56,792 nucleotides of DNA, taken from IMG/VR virus record IMGVR_UViG_3300045146_000225, positions 64,001 to 120,792 of that record. The stretch is one strand, 5' to 3'. The notes beneath the pieces are model-generated. The model was not told where the DNA came from and did not search any database. It was given only the letters and a program-made list of their open reading frames with translations. Of the stretch, positions 49,327 to 56,792 are shown piece after piece; the first letter of the stretch is position 1, and each line of letters opens with the position of its first letter. The stretch is from a virus. The translations under genes and the position numbers were made by a program.

Positions 49327-50394
49327 ATGGGCGTGTTTGGTGATTGTAGTGAAGTAATCGTAATGGCTGCGCGTAGAGTTGTTAGTAATGTATTTAAATC
49401 ACATTTTAAATCTAAAACTGTCAAAGTTGGCGATCTCGTGTTGAGCTGGGATAAAAAGACTCTTATTGGTGTAAGTAATAAAAATATAGAAACAGTTACC
49501 ATCCCTAGTTATGTAACTAGGATAGGTGATGATGTTTTCGATTATTGTGTTTGTTTAAAATCAATAACTATACCGTATTCTGTTACCAGTATAGGTAAAT
49601 GTGCTTTCTATAATTGTTATAGTTTAACATCTATTGTTATTCCTGATTCGGTAAAGAGTATAGGTGATTTTGCTTTCTATAATTGTTATAGTTTAACATC
49701 TATTGTTATTCCTGATTCGGTAAAGAGTATAGGTGGTTTTGCTTTTTATGGATGTAAAGGTTTAACATCTATAACTATTCCAGATTCTGTAACTAATATA
49801 GGCGGTTGTTCTATTGTTTGTGGTAAAGTTTTTCATGGATGTAAAGGTTTAACATCAATCACTATACGTGGTATCAAGTACAAAACTGTTATGGGTGATG
49901 ACGGTGATTTATGCGTTTATGACAAGTCATACAAACATGCTGTTGACCATGAAGTATTTTCTAAAATAAAAGTATATACTGGTGTAAGGTGGTTTTATGG
50001 TGTTGAAGATGGTAAAATAAAGCTATCCGATGAACTTGTAATGGTATGTGATGAATTTAGGTCGTTGTGTGCACATGCTGATACGCTTGAACAAGCGATA
50101 GAAGATTTGATAAGGAAATACGATACACTTAAACAAGATGTATCAAATCTTGAAGTATTAACATTAGATACAATCATAACAGAGCAAATGTATATGGATT
50201 ATACGGGTGCTTGTTCTGGTGGTGTTGATAGTTTCAAGAGGTTATACAAGGAAAGGTACAAAGATGATATCAAACATAAATTAACTCTAAGAGAACTCCT
50301 ACCTCTTTTGAAATCAATAAGAAACTACAACATGCCGAGGTTGTTGTGCTGTATGGATGATGAAGCCGTGAAATTCTGGAATGAATTGGCATAA
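49327..50394 (+). CDS. BspA-type leucine-rich-repeat protein
   Basis: A 355-aa protein. From about residue 57 it has five 23-residue BspA/LRR_5 repeats with the pattern [23 protein letters not shown] (units begin VTIPSYVTRIG, ITIPYSVTSIG, IVIPDSVKSIG twice, and ITIPDSVTNIG). The C-terminal ~170 residues are not repeats and are charged and helical (DTLEQAIEDLIRKYDTLKQD). No signal peptide. BspA-like LRRs occur in Bacteroidetes surface proteins and some large phages, often as protein-binding ladders. A second, truncated LRR gene lies at 56446. Confidence 0.85.
   Translation: MGVFGDCSEVIVMAARRVVSNVFKSHFKSKTVKVGDLVLSWDKKTLIGVSNKNIETVTIPSYVTRIGDDVFDYCVCLKSITIPYSVTSIGKCAFYNCYSLTSIVIPDSVKSIGDFAFYNCYSLTSIVIPDSVKSIGGFAFYGCKGLTSITIPDSVTNIGGCSIVCGKVFHGCKGLTSITIRGIKYKTVMGDDGDLCVYDKSYKHAVDHEVFSKIKVYTGVRWFYGVEDGKIKLSDELVMVCDEFRSLCAHADTLEQAIEDLIRKYDTLKQDVSNLEVLTLDTIITEQMYMDYTGACSGGVDSFKRLYKERYKDDIKHKLTLRELLPLLKSIRNYNMPRLLCCMDDEAVKFWNELA
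49495..49870 (+). repeat. 69-bp tandem repeats coding for LRR units
   Basis: Five 69-base units. The third and fourth are nearly identical (TAGTTTAACATCTATTGTTA to GTAAAGAGTATAGGTG), indicating recent duplication. The last unit has extra codons. Confidence 0.75.
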
Positions 50395-50540
50395 TTAATT
50401 TCATTGGTGTAACCAAATAATGAACGAGCCAACAATACATAAGTGCATGGTTTGGTATGCGCAAGGCGTTGAAACTTTCTAACGACATGAATAAGAACAT
50501 AGAATTGTGGTACTTGTACAAATAGTAAAAATGCGGTAAC
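50395..50540 (+). other. Short gap with a decayed ORF
   Basis: No intact gene. A frame ending at 50523-50525 reads MRKALKLSNDMNKNIELWYL from ATG 50457, and another reads MNEPTIHKCMVWYAQGVETF from ATG 50420. The two overlap out of frame, as expected for one small gene with a frameshift. Confidence 0.3.
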
Positions 50541-50801
50541 ATGGAAGAATTTTTCATTAAAATATTCAGTTGTTTATCATCTAGTAAACCAAACTCGTGT
50601 GGTGATGTATTGTACACCAACAGTGATGGTAGTCTAGTGTACGTTTACAACATGTACGAAGATGACATCACGTACTCGTACATAGGTGTGTATTCCTTGT
50701 TCGAGAAGGAGTTCGGTATACCCTACAACGATATACGTGATTTCATATCCTCGATGGAGGAGAAGTACTTGAACGTTGATAAGTTTAACTTTAACGAGTA
50801 A
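50541..50801 (+). CDS. Unknown 86-aa phage protein
   Basis: ATG at 50541. A small acidic protein with Tyr-rich core (YVYNMYEDDITYSYIGVYSL). No family recognised. It precedes the J-domain gene and may share its transcript. Confidence 0.55.
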   Translation: MEEFFIKIFSCLSSSKPNSCGDVLYTNSDGSLVYVYNMYEDDITYSYIGVYSLFEKEFGIPYNDIRDFISSMEEKYLNVDKFNFNE

Positions 50802-50818
50802 AAAAAAATACAGTTTGG

Positions 50819-51709
50819 ATGAATCATTACGAGGTTCTCGGTGTTAGCGATTATGCGGTGGTTGAAGATGTCAAGAAGGCGTACAAGACGCTCGCTAAGA
50901 AATACCACCCCGATGCTAACATTGATGTCGACGCTTCAACAAAAGCGGCGAATGATGTTAAGATGAAGGAAATAAACGATGCGTACTCGGTGCTTAGTGA
51001 CGAGGGTAAGAAGAAGCAGTACGACCATAATCTGAGGCATGGTTTCCAGAACCCGAACAATTTCAACCCGTTCGATGGTACTGGGTTCAACTTCGGCGGG
51101 TTTAACTTCACGTTCGGCAACATGCGGAACCAGACCGCCGTCATCGAGTACAGGTTCCACATACAGGAGTTGAGGGATCTCGATGTGAGGAAGGAGTTCT
51201 ACGTGTCTGATGTGACTAACAACAAGCGTATATCCGACACGATAGACATAAAGATGACGTATGATAATATAATAACGAAGGACATACGCATACACCAGGC
51301 AAACCACAGGATGTACGTAATGTCGCAGAGCCATATCCCCGGCAAGGGTCATAGCTACAACGGCACTCGTGGTATGCTTGAACTGGTGTTGTTGTTCGAG
51401 TTGCCTAGTAATGTTATCATGGACGAGCGTGCCAACATCATCCACTCTGAATCCGTGAGCCTGCACGATGTTGTATGTGGTGATGGTATCGAGTTGAAGA
51501 CTTGTTTCGGCAACACGTACAAGGTTAAGGTGAACAAGATGTCTTCGTTGAGCGATGTCAAGTGCGTGCTTAAAGATAAGGGTCTTGGTTTTAACGGAAC
51601 GTCTAGGCGCGATTATGTGTTCGATTTGAAAGTTAACGCCCCGGATATATCCAAGTTGAACGAGAGCGAGAAAGCCGAGTTGTCTAATTTGTTGTTGAAA
51701 TGTAAATGA
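50819..51709 (+). CDS. J-domain (DnaJ-type) co-chaperone
   Basis: A 296-aa protein. The J domain is at the N-terminus: MNHYEVLGVSDYAVVEDVKK, with the HPD motif in KKYHPDAN and the helix IV region DAYSVLSDEGKKKQYD. A Gly/Phe/Asn-rich linker follows (GTGFNFGGFNFTFG), then a divergent beta-rich C-domain with CVLKDKGLGFNGTSRRDYVF, as in DnaJ substrate-binding domains. It has no zinc finger, so it is class B/CbpA-like. It would recruit host DnaK to phage targets, complementing the tandem GroES in controlling host folding machinery. Confidence 0.9.
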   Translation: MNHYEVLGVSDYAVVEDVKKAYKTLAKKYHPDANIDVDASTKAANDVKMKEINDAYSVLSDEGKKKQYDHNLRHGFQNPNNFNPFDGTGFNFGGFNFTFGNMRNQTAVIEYRFHIQELRDLDVRKEFYVSDVTNNKRISDTIDIKMTYDNIITKDIRIHQANHRMYVMSQSHIPGKGHSYNGTRGMLELVLLFELPSNVIMDERANIIHSESVSLHDVVCGDGIELKTCFGNTYKVKVNKMSSLSDVKCVLKDKGLGFNGTSRRDYVFDLKVNAPDISKLNESEKAELSNLLLKCK

Positions 51710-52284
51710 TGTTTATGGGAAATTCGAGATGCAAGGTGTATGCGCATGGTGAAGATGTGTCTGGTGATGTGCTGGTGTCAACCGGCTTGTTCGATGCTAA
51801 CGGTGTCGAGATATTCGATGGTGATATCATACGGTGTGATGGTGTTGGTGACTTAGATGTGATCATGGATACCGATATCGGGTCGTGGGTGATAGGTGGT
51901 CGGTTGTTGTTTAATGAATTATCTAGGTATAATTGCGTCGTCATTGGTAATTCTTTCGAAAATAGTAGTGGTTGTCACGAGCGTGCTTGCGCGAGCGGCC
52001 ACATAAATACACACACTTTACGTGCGGCTATCGACAAGTGGGGTGTCGACGCGCAGGTGGAGATGGTCGAGGAGGAATGCATCGAGTTGGCCCTCGCCAT
52101 ACACAAGTTGAGGCGCAAGAGAGGTGATTTCGTTGAGAAGACGAACGCCGTTATAGACGAGATAGCCGATGCCATCATAATGTTGGAGCAAGCCAAGTTG
52201 ATATTCGATATTGACGCTATAAACGCTAGGGTTTGTTTCAAGATGGACCGGTTGAAATCGAGGATAGAAGAAGGTGTTGCTTAA
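51706..52284 (+). CDS. YopX-like / MazG-like fusion protein
   Basis: A 192-aa protein overlapping the dnaJ stop by 4 bases (ATGA). Residues ~15-90 resemble a YopX-type domain (TGLFDANGVEIFDGDIIRCD). Residues ~105-175 match a MazG-type nucleotide pyrophosphohydrolase helical bundle: EMVEEECIELALAIHKLRRK, then DEIADAIIMLEQAK, with the E-x-x-E and E-x-x-D metal residues. MazG enzymes hydrolyse NTPs or (p)ppGpp-like alarmones and are common in phages. Joining both parts in one chain is uncommon. Confidence 0.75.
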   Translation: MMFMGNSRCKVYAHGEDVSGDVLVSTGLFDANGVEIFDGDIIRCDGVGDLDVIMDTDIGSWVIGGRLLFNELSRYNCVVIGNSFENSSGCHERACASGHINTHTLRAAIDKWGVDAQVEMVEEECIELALAIHKLRRKRGDFVEKTNAVIDEIADAIIMLEQAKLIFDIDAINARVCFKMDRLKSRIEEGVA

Positions 52285-52312
52285 TATAACAAACTGTATT
52301 TTTTTATAATTT

Positions 52313-52804
52313 ATGAAAATTCTTATTATAGGACACGCGAGGCACGGCAAGGATACGGTCGCGGGTATCATCGGTGGTTTAACTGGCATGAGGTTCGAGA
52401 GTTCGTCAATGGCGGCTTGCCGGATATTCATATTCGACATGTTGAAGCACAAGTACGCGTACAGGAACGTCGCGGAATGCTTCGAGGACAGGTTCAACCA
52501 CAGGTCTGAATGGTACGAGCTTATATGCTGGTACAACAGGAATGACAGGGCAAGGTTGGCAAAGAACATACTTGCTGAAAACGATATCTACGTCGGTATG
52601 CGCGACAGGGAAGAGATACGCGAGTGTATCAAGCAGGGCGTGTTCGATGTCGTGGTTGGTGTTTTCGACCCGAGGGAGGAACTGGAACAAAGCGACTCTT
52701 TCAACATAGACGTGTGGGAAGAAAGTGATATAGTCATAATGAATAATTCAACGCTCGATGACCTCGAGAAGCGCGTTAAGCTTCTGGTCTGTGGCATGGT
52801 GTGA
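52313..52804 (+). CDS. Deoxynucleoside monophosphate kinase-like P-loop protein
   Basis: A 163-aa protein with an N-terminal P-loop in the form GHARHGKDTVAGIIG, which is typical of phage dNMP kinases (T4 gp1 family) and related enzymes. The lid and substrate segments follow (YRNVAECFEDRFNHRSEWYE, VGMRDREEI). It is shorter than T4 gp1 (241 aa). It should phosphorylate dNMPs for phage DNA synthesis, alongside the MazG-like neighbour in nucleotide metabolism. Confidence 0.7.
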   Translation: MKILIIGHARHGKDTVAGIIGGLTGMRFESSSMAACRIFIFDMLKHKYAYRNVAECFEDRFNHRSEWYELICWYNRNDRARLAKNILAENDIYVGMRDREEIRECIKQGVFDVVVGVFDPREELEQSDSFNIDVWEESDIVIMNNSTLDDLEKRVKLLVCGMV

Positions 52805-52831
52805 TATAAATAACAAAAACATCACGGTTGT

Positions 52832-53365
52832 ATGTATTTAGGTGAGTTCAAGAAACACGTCCCGAGTTTAAAATCATATCTTAGCGAGAGCTTGTTCCGC
52901 GATAACTGGAGGAATTACGCCAACGATACGTATCTGACAACAGATTCGCCATCCAAGGAAACGCTGTCGGTCATGGAGGTTATGGTGAAGATATTCGGTG
53001 TAGGTGGTGCGGATGAACTCATATTCACGACCAACGACATCTCTTTCGGTGAGGATTACCTTCAGATAACCGACAAGGTCAAGATGTTGCAACCTAAGAT
53101 TGTCAAGACAGTCAACCTACCCGGTCGTTACATCCTGTACATAACGCTTTACGATCTGGAAGGTGTTACAGTGTCTTGTGTTGATATGGTGTCAGATGAA
53201 AGCACAAACGGTTTCGTGTTCATAAAGGATGTCGATTTCGACAAGATAAGCGGTGAGGAAGATGACGAGGACATAGATGTTGACGATGATGGAGCAACCG
53301 AGGGAGCAGATGGAGGTGGTACGGGAGAAGATACTAAGGCTCAGGATGATTTCTCTGATTTGTAA
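52832..53365 (+). CDS. Unknown protein with an acidic C-terminal tail
   Basis: A 177-aa protein. Residues 1-~135 form a mixed alpha/beta domain. The last ~40 residues are highly acidic (SGEEDDEDIDVDDDGATEGA) and end DDFSDL. Acidic tails that end in a short hydrophobic-acidic motif are typical of ssDNA-binding proteins (SSB, gp32), but I see no OB-fold signature, so this remains a suggestion. It ends at a terminator. Confidence 0.55.
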   Translation: MYLGEFKKHVPSLKSYLSESLFRDNWRNYANDTYLTTDSPSKETLSVMEVMVKIFGVGGADELIFTTNDISFGEDYLQITDKVKMLQPKIVKTVNLPGRYILYITLYDLEGVTVSCVDMVSDESTNGFVFIKDVDFDKISGEEDDEDIDVDDDGATEGADGGGTGEDTKAQDDFSDL

Positions 53366-53373
53366 ATTTATTA

Positions 53374-53406
53374 AACCCAACTAGTTATAATAAGATTAGT
53401 TGGGTT
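53374..53406 (+). terminator. Rho-independent terminator
   Basis: AACCCAACTA at 53374-53383 pairs with TAGTTGGGTT at 53397-53406, a 10-bp stem, followed by GATGATTTTTA. It closes the nucleotide-metabolism operon. Confidence 0.75.
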
Positions 53407-53435
53407 GATGATTTTTACACTAAAAATATCTCGAG

Positions 53436-53459
53436 TTGTTGTTTTTTTGTGTAAATTTG
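53436..53459 (+). promoter_or_regulatory. Bacteroidetes-type promoter of the vWA gene
   Basis: TTG at 53436-53438 and TAAATTTG at 53452-53459 precede the vWA start at 53495. The spacer is short (13 bases), so the -33 assignment is uncertain. Confidence 0.5.
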
Positions 53460-53494
53460 TAAAGTTGATAATTCTAATATTAATTTAATCATAT

Positions 53495-55687
53495 ATGAAA
53501 ACGACATTAAATGGACTCTATTCGCAGAGTATTGAAAAGCAGCAAGCATTGCCACAGGTAACGGGTGTTAATTACTACGTTGTTGTTGACGTTAGTGGTA
53601 GCATGTCCGGCGAGTTGCATAAAATCCGCGCGCAGTTAAAGAACAAGGTGTCTTCGTTGCTCCGTGATGATGATACACTAACAATAGTGTGGTTCTCTTC
53701 AGATTCACAATGTGGTGTGTTGAAGGAGAACGTGAAGGTTACAAACCTGGTACAGCTTAATGATTTACACGCTGCGATCGACAGGTTCTTGAAGCCAATG
53801 AGTTGCACCGCGTTCAGGAAACCTCTTGAACTTGTCAAGAGCATCATAGACAATTACGGTTCTAGTAATCCCAACGTGCTTATATTCCTAACGGACGGGT
53901 ACAACAACGATTGTAGCTGGAAGGACGTGATGCAAAACCTGTCCGTGTTGAACGGTAGCCTTGCATCTTCGATGTTCGTCGAGTATGGTTATTACGCTGA
54001 TTCGTCTAGGCTGTCTGAAATGGCATCGCTTGTTGGTGGCGAGAAGGTCACTTCATCGTCGTTCGATGATTACGATAGTGCCTTTACTAGGAAATTATCA
54101 ACGCCGCTGTTGTCAACGAAGAAAATCAAGGTTGCCTTGGATAAAACACCGTCACGTGATTTCGTTTATAGCATCGACAACGGCGAGGTTATACTGTACA
54201 GCATCGTTGACGGGCATGTGCTGGTTGGGCAGGATATTGATAAGGTTTATTACACTATTGATGGTTCTGGTAATACAAATGCACCACAGGCTATGTACGC
54301 GCTGGCTTTCCTGTTGTCAGACAAGATGCGCGTCGAGGATACCGAGGACGTGTTGTCCAGTATAGGTGATGTCAGGATGATCAACATGTACGCCAACGCG
54401 TTCGGCAAGCAAAAGTTGTTCGAGTTCAAGTCAGAGCTGAAGAAGTGTATTTACGATGATTCGTATCGTTTCAATGAAGGTATGAACACGAGTCACATGA
54501 TAGATGACGAGAAGTACTGTGTTGTTGAACTCATAGAGGATTTACAGGATCACGGTGCATTGTTCCACCCGTTGAGTGAGCATTTCGAGTACAACAGGAT
54601 TTCAGCCGCCATGGAGGACAAGGACGAGTTCACGGATGAACAGAAGCAGCTCGTGGAGAATGCAAGTTCGGTTAATGAGCTTGAGGCTATATTGGAGAAA
54701 ATCAAGAAGGAGAACTTCAAGTTGAAGTTCGTACCTAACAATAAGAACAAGGGGTACACGTTCGACGACCTTGTTTACCATGAGGATAGGGCTAATATAT
54801 CGGTTCGTGTCAGGATTGATGGTCACGTCATGCTTCCAAATAACGAGTATGGTATAGATATCGTCAACACGTTCGTGTACCGCACGTACAACATCATCAA
54901 GGATGGTATCGTTAACATAACCAAGATACCTGTATCTTTTGTCGGTAACATCGGTTTCAATTTATCATCGAGGTTGTTTTCGAACGGTGTTATGGTTTTT
55001 GTCCCAGACCCCAATTCAAATATAATGGTTATTGATTTCAGCAGTTTGCCGACTATAAACCGTTCGATGTACAAGAATATGTCCGCTGTTAAACTTGCTA
55101 AATTATCGTTCGATTTGTGCAGGATGCAGGCGATGAACAAGGTGTTCAAGGCATCTAAGGATAGTAAGAGCGTATCGATGGTGGAGAAATACGGGGAGGA
55201 AGCCACTAACTGGTTGAACGGTCTAGGGTTCACCGATTTCTCTGGTTTCTCGCCTAAGTTGAAGAAAGCTGAACCTAAAGATTCATACGTTGCCATCGAG
55301 TTGCTCGTTAAGATTAAAGGGTTGTCAAGCCTTCCGAAGGTCGATGATGTTGTGAAGAAAGTTGCCACCGGTAAACCGCTCACCATATCAGAATCGTTGA
55401 TTAACGAGGCTATATTTGATTATAACACGATGATCCGACTGACAGAATCGCTCAAAAAGTCTAACCCTGGGGTTTGTGATGATTTTATAGCAGCGAAGGT
55501 CAAGGAGGTTAACGACAATAAGAAGAATCTCATGAGGGAGATATCCAAGCAGAAGTTCTCTATGATACTGTCTAGGAAATGGTTCCACGAGTTTAAGTCT
55601 ATGGACGAGAATACCATTGATATCGTTGTTGATGGTAAGACGGTTGCTGTTACATTTGAATATGCGGAAACTACTATCGAAATTTAA
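53495..55687 (+). CDS. vWA-domain protein
   Basis: A 730-aa protein. The N-terminal ~200 residues form a von Willebrand A domain with a complete MIDAS site: [11 protein letters not shown], the Thr in [11 protein letters not shown] and [11 protein letters not shown]. The remaining ~500 residues are not recognised, with helical parts ([20 protein letters not shown]) and beta-rich parts. vWA proteins usually act with partners such as MoxR-type ATPases; none is seen nearby. It ends 1 base before the primase-like gene and likely works with it or is co-expressed. Confidence 0.82.
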   Translation: MKTTLNGLYSQSIEKQQALPQVTGVNYYVVVDVSGSMSGELHKIRAQLKNKVSSLLRDDDTLTIVWFSSDSQCGVLKENVKVTNLVQLNDLHAAIDRFLKPMSCTAFRKPLELVKSIIDNYGSSNPNVLIFLTDGYNNDCSWKDVMQNLSVLNGSLASSMFVEYGYYADSSRLSEMASLVGGEKVTSSSFDDYDSAFTRKLSTPLLSTKKIKVALDKTPSRDFVYSIDNGEVILYSIVDGHVLVGQDIDKVYYTIDGSGNTNAPQAMYALAFLLSDKMRVEDTEDVLSSIGDVRMINMYANAFGKQKLFEFKSELKKCIYDDSYRFNEGMNTSHMIDDEKYCVVELIEDLQDHGALFHPLSEHFEYNRISAAMEDKDEFTDEQKQLVENASSVNELEAILEKIKKENFKLKFVPNNKNKGYTFDDLVYHEDRANISVRVRIDGHVMLPNNEYGIDIVNTFVYRTYNIIKDGIVNITKIPVSFVGNIGFNLSSRLFSNGVMVFVPDPNSNIMVIDFSSLPTINRSMYKNMSAVKLAKLSFDLCRMQAMNKVFKASKDSKSVSMVEKYGEEATNWLNGLGFTDFSGFSPKLKKAEPKDSYVAIELLVKIKGLSSLPKVDDVVKKVATGKPLTISESLINEAIFDYNTMIRLTESLKKSNPGVCDDFIAAKVKEVNDNKKNLMREISKQKFSMILSRKWFHEFKSMDENTIDIVVDGKTVAVTFEYAETTIEI

Positions 55688-55688
55688 T

Positions 55689-56369
55689 ATGAATTACGAG
55701 ATTATTAAAGACGAGAAACTCCTTCTGGAGTTCATAGACTGGTTGCCTGAATTGGAGGAAGGAGAGTGTTATTACTGTGGTTTGTTCGCTAGGTCGAAGT
55801 ATTGCAAGGATGTGTTGCATATCAATTCAGACAAGCAACAGCTCAAAAGGTTCACGACAACCAAGGAGTTCTTGTTCGAGAAGATTCAGCAACTTGAATG
55901 TGAAGTTGGTACATATTACCAGAAACACGTTAAAATACCACAGGAAGCACTCGCGTTGTATATCAACATTAACCCCAGAAGTTATGAAAAGGCTGCCAAG
56001 ATGTGCTTGGTTAAACTTGCCGAATTAATCACGAGACCTTACGGTGGGTATAACCCACACCAGGAGATGTTGAGCTGTATCCACAAATCAATTAGCAGGA
56101 AGGTTTTCTTCGATGTTGATTTCGATGGTGTTGATTTCGATACCGTGAGTGGTAAGGTTGAGGATGTGCTTAACAAGGATTGTGTCAGCTACTTGAAAAC
56201 ACGTGGTGGATTCCACGTGCTTGTCGATATCGGCAAAATACAGGATGAGTACAAGAAAACATGGTACAAGGGTATAACTTCGATAGAAGGTGTGGATTGT
56301 AAAGGTGATAACATGATTCCTGTACCAGGTACGTACCAAGGTGGGTTCATTCCACATTTCATCCGTTAG
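55689..56369 (+). CDS. AEP primase-like (Prim-Pol) protein
   Basis: A 226-aa protein; the start is set at ATG 55689, one base after the vWA gene stop. It has hallmarks of the archaeo-eukaryotic primase fold in order: [14 protein letters not shown] (metal-binding DxD), [10 protein letters not shown] (the sGGxH strand) and [15 protein letters not shown]. The N-terminal half has two CxxC-like cysteines ([14 protein letters not shown]) and helical sequence. It may prime replication or repair. It is shorter than complete Prim-Pols, and no helicase is fused. Confidence 0.6.
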   Translation: MNYEIIKDEKLLLEFIDWLPELEEGECYYCGLFARSKYCKDVLHINSDKQQLKRFTTTKEFLFEKIQQLECEVGTYYQKHVKIPQEALALYININPRSYEKAAKMCLVKLAELITRPYGGYNPHQEMLSCIHKSISRKVFFDVDFDGVDFDTVSGKVEDVLNKDCVSYLKTRGGFHVLVDIGKIQDEYKKTWYKGITSIEGVDCKGDNMIPVPGTYQGGFIPHFIR

Positions 56370-56445
56370 TGTTTCTTGTATTATGTTATTGATGTTAAAC
56401 GTGTTGAGTTATAGGTTTAAATAAAAATACTTTCAAAATAAAATT

Positions 56446-56730
56446 ATGGAAATGGTAAAAGGTATTGACTTTAAATTAAGTGAAGATGGTAAAACATTGT
56501 TGCGTGTTGATAAAGATGTTGTCGAGTTTGTAATCCCAGATTCAGTAACGAGTATAGGGAATTATGCTTTTATGGATTGTGCTAGTTTAAAATCAATAAC
56601 TATCCCTAGTTCTGTAACGAGTATAGGGTATAATGCTTTTAGTGATTGTTCTAGTTTAAAATCAATAACTATTTACCACCCCCGAAGGTCATGTAAATCA
56701 TACAACAAAAACCAGACAATCTCGTACTAG
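56446..56730 (+). CDS. Second BspA-type LRR gene, interrupted
   Basis: The 94-codon frame has BspA-type repeats ([20 protein letters not shown], then [20 protein letters not shown]) and stops being LRR in mid-repeat after SLKSITI, near 56673. The rest of the frame (YHPRRSC...) is unrelated sequence read by chance. The gene is therefore truncated by a junction, real or artificial. It is preceded by an A-rich leader. Confidence 0.6.
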   Translation: MEMVKGIDFKLSEDGKTLLRVDKDVVEFVIPDSVTSIGNYAFMDCASLKSITIPSSVTSIGYNAFSDCSSLKSITIYHPRRSCKSYNKNQTISY

Positions 56731-56743
56731 GAGAAAAAAAGCC

Positions 56744-56792
56744 ATGACAACAACGCCCAAATCGATAGAAGAAGCAATACAGTCAGAATTGA
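56744..56792 (+). CDS. Start of an unknown gene at the window edge
   Basis: ATG 56744 opens MTTTPKSIEEAIQSEL, running off the window. An AGGAG at 56730-56734 gives a Shine-Dalgarno-like site, unlike the phage genes here. The same frame is open upstream to about 56675, so it could also be the middle of a longer gene. It lies beyond the LRR junction and is probably foreign to the phage sequence. Confidence 0.35.
   Translation, partial: MTTTPKSIEEAIQSEL

Overview
The window reads as a stretch of a large T4-like (myovirus-type) phage of a Bacteroidetes host, interrupted by about 16.5 kb of bacterial accessory DNA. The phage assignment rests on a family-B DNA polymerase half, a gp41/DnaB-type helicase, gp46/gp47-type recombination nuclease subunits, and baseplate gp6-, tail-tube gp19-, prohead protease- and gp23-type capsid proteins. 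The Bacteroidetes assignment rests on TAnnTTTG promoter elements with an upstream TTG, A-rich leaders without Shine-Dalgarno sequences, and bacterial fragments (murE, mraY, leuS, IS30-type remnants) that read like Bacteroidales genes. All functions come from reading motifs; no database search was run.

Layout. 1-11.6 kb (plus): a 5'-truncated gene, a tandem GroES, the exonuclease/motif-A half of DNA polymerase, the helicase, an M17 aminopeptidase, the gp47-like nuclease and several unknown phage genes. 11.67-28.36 kb: a foreign island. It begins with a decayed second copy of a phage gene joined to the last codons of murE, then an endonuclease/exonuclease/phosphatase-family gene with a small partner, then the first codons of mraY. 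Next come integron-type gene cassettes (nine ORFs, one ORF-less cassette, eleven attC-like palindromes, no integrase), including a Tad2/DUF2829-like anti-Thoeris candidate and two DNA methyltransferases. A type IIG-like methylase, a complete leucyl-tRNA synthetase and a TaqI-like adenine methylase follow. Four internally deleted IS30-type elements and one inverted end sit at the internal junctions and the right edge, so element-mediated rearrangement and false assembly joins both need testing.

28.4-31.7 kb (minus): an ADP-ribosyltransferase-like protein, a Nudix hydrolase and a baseplate wedge protein. 31.7-40.8 kb (plus): the gp46-like ATPase, then an RNA-repair locus made of a Pnkp-like kinase/phosphatase, a TnpB insertion, a Pnkp-type ligase C-terminal piece and a complete Hen1 methyltransferase. 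40.85-48.7 kb (minus): tail tube, unknown virion genes, the major capsid protein and a prohead protease fused to a scaffold-like region. 48.8-56.8 kb (plus): an amber-interrupted pseudogene, BspA-type leucine-rich-repeat genes, a J-domain protein, a YopX-MazG fusion, a dNMP kinase, a vWA protein and a primase-like protein. The last roughly 120 bases look foreign.

How the parts fit. Replication and recombination genes are on the plus strand and virion genes on the minus strand. Three minus-strand operon heads carry a shared AATAAATA-like motif 15-20 bases before the start codon, a plausible late promoter. Hen1/Pnkp would counter host RNA-cleaving defences; Tad2, the methylases and the Nudix, MazG and ART-like genes also fit phage-host conflict. 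The strongest candidates for something new are the phage-borne Hen1/Pnkp locus split by TnpB and the cassette array inside a phage contig.
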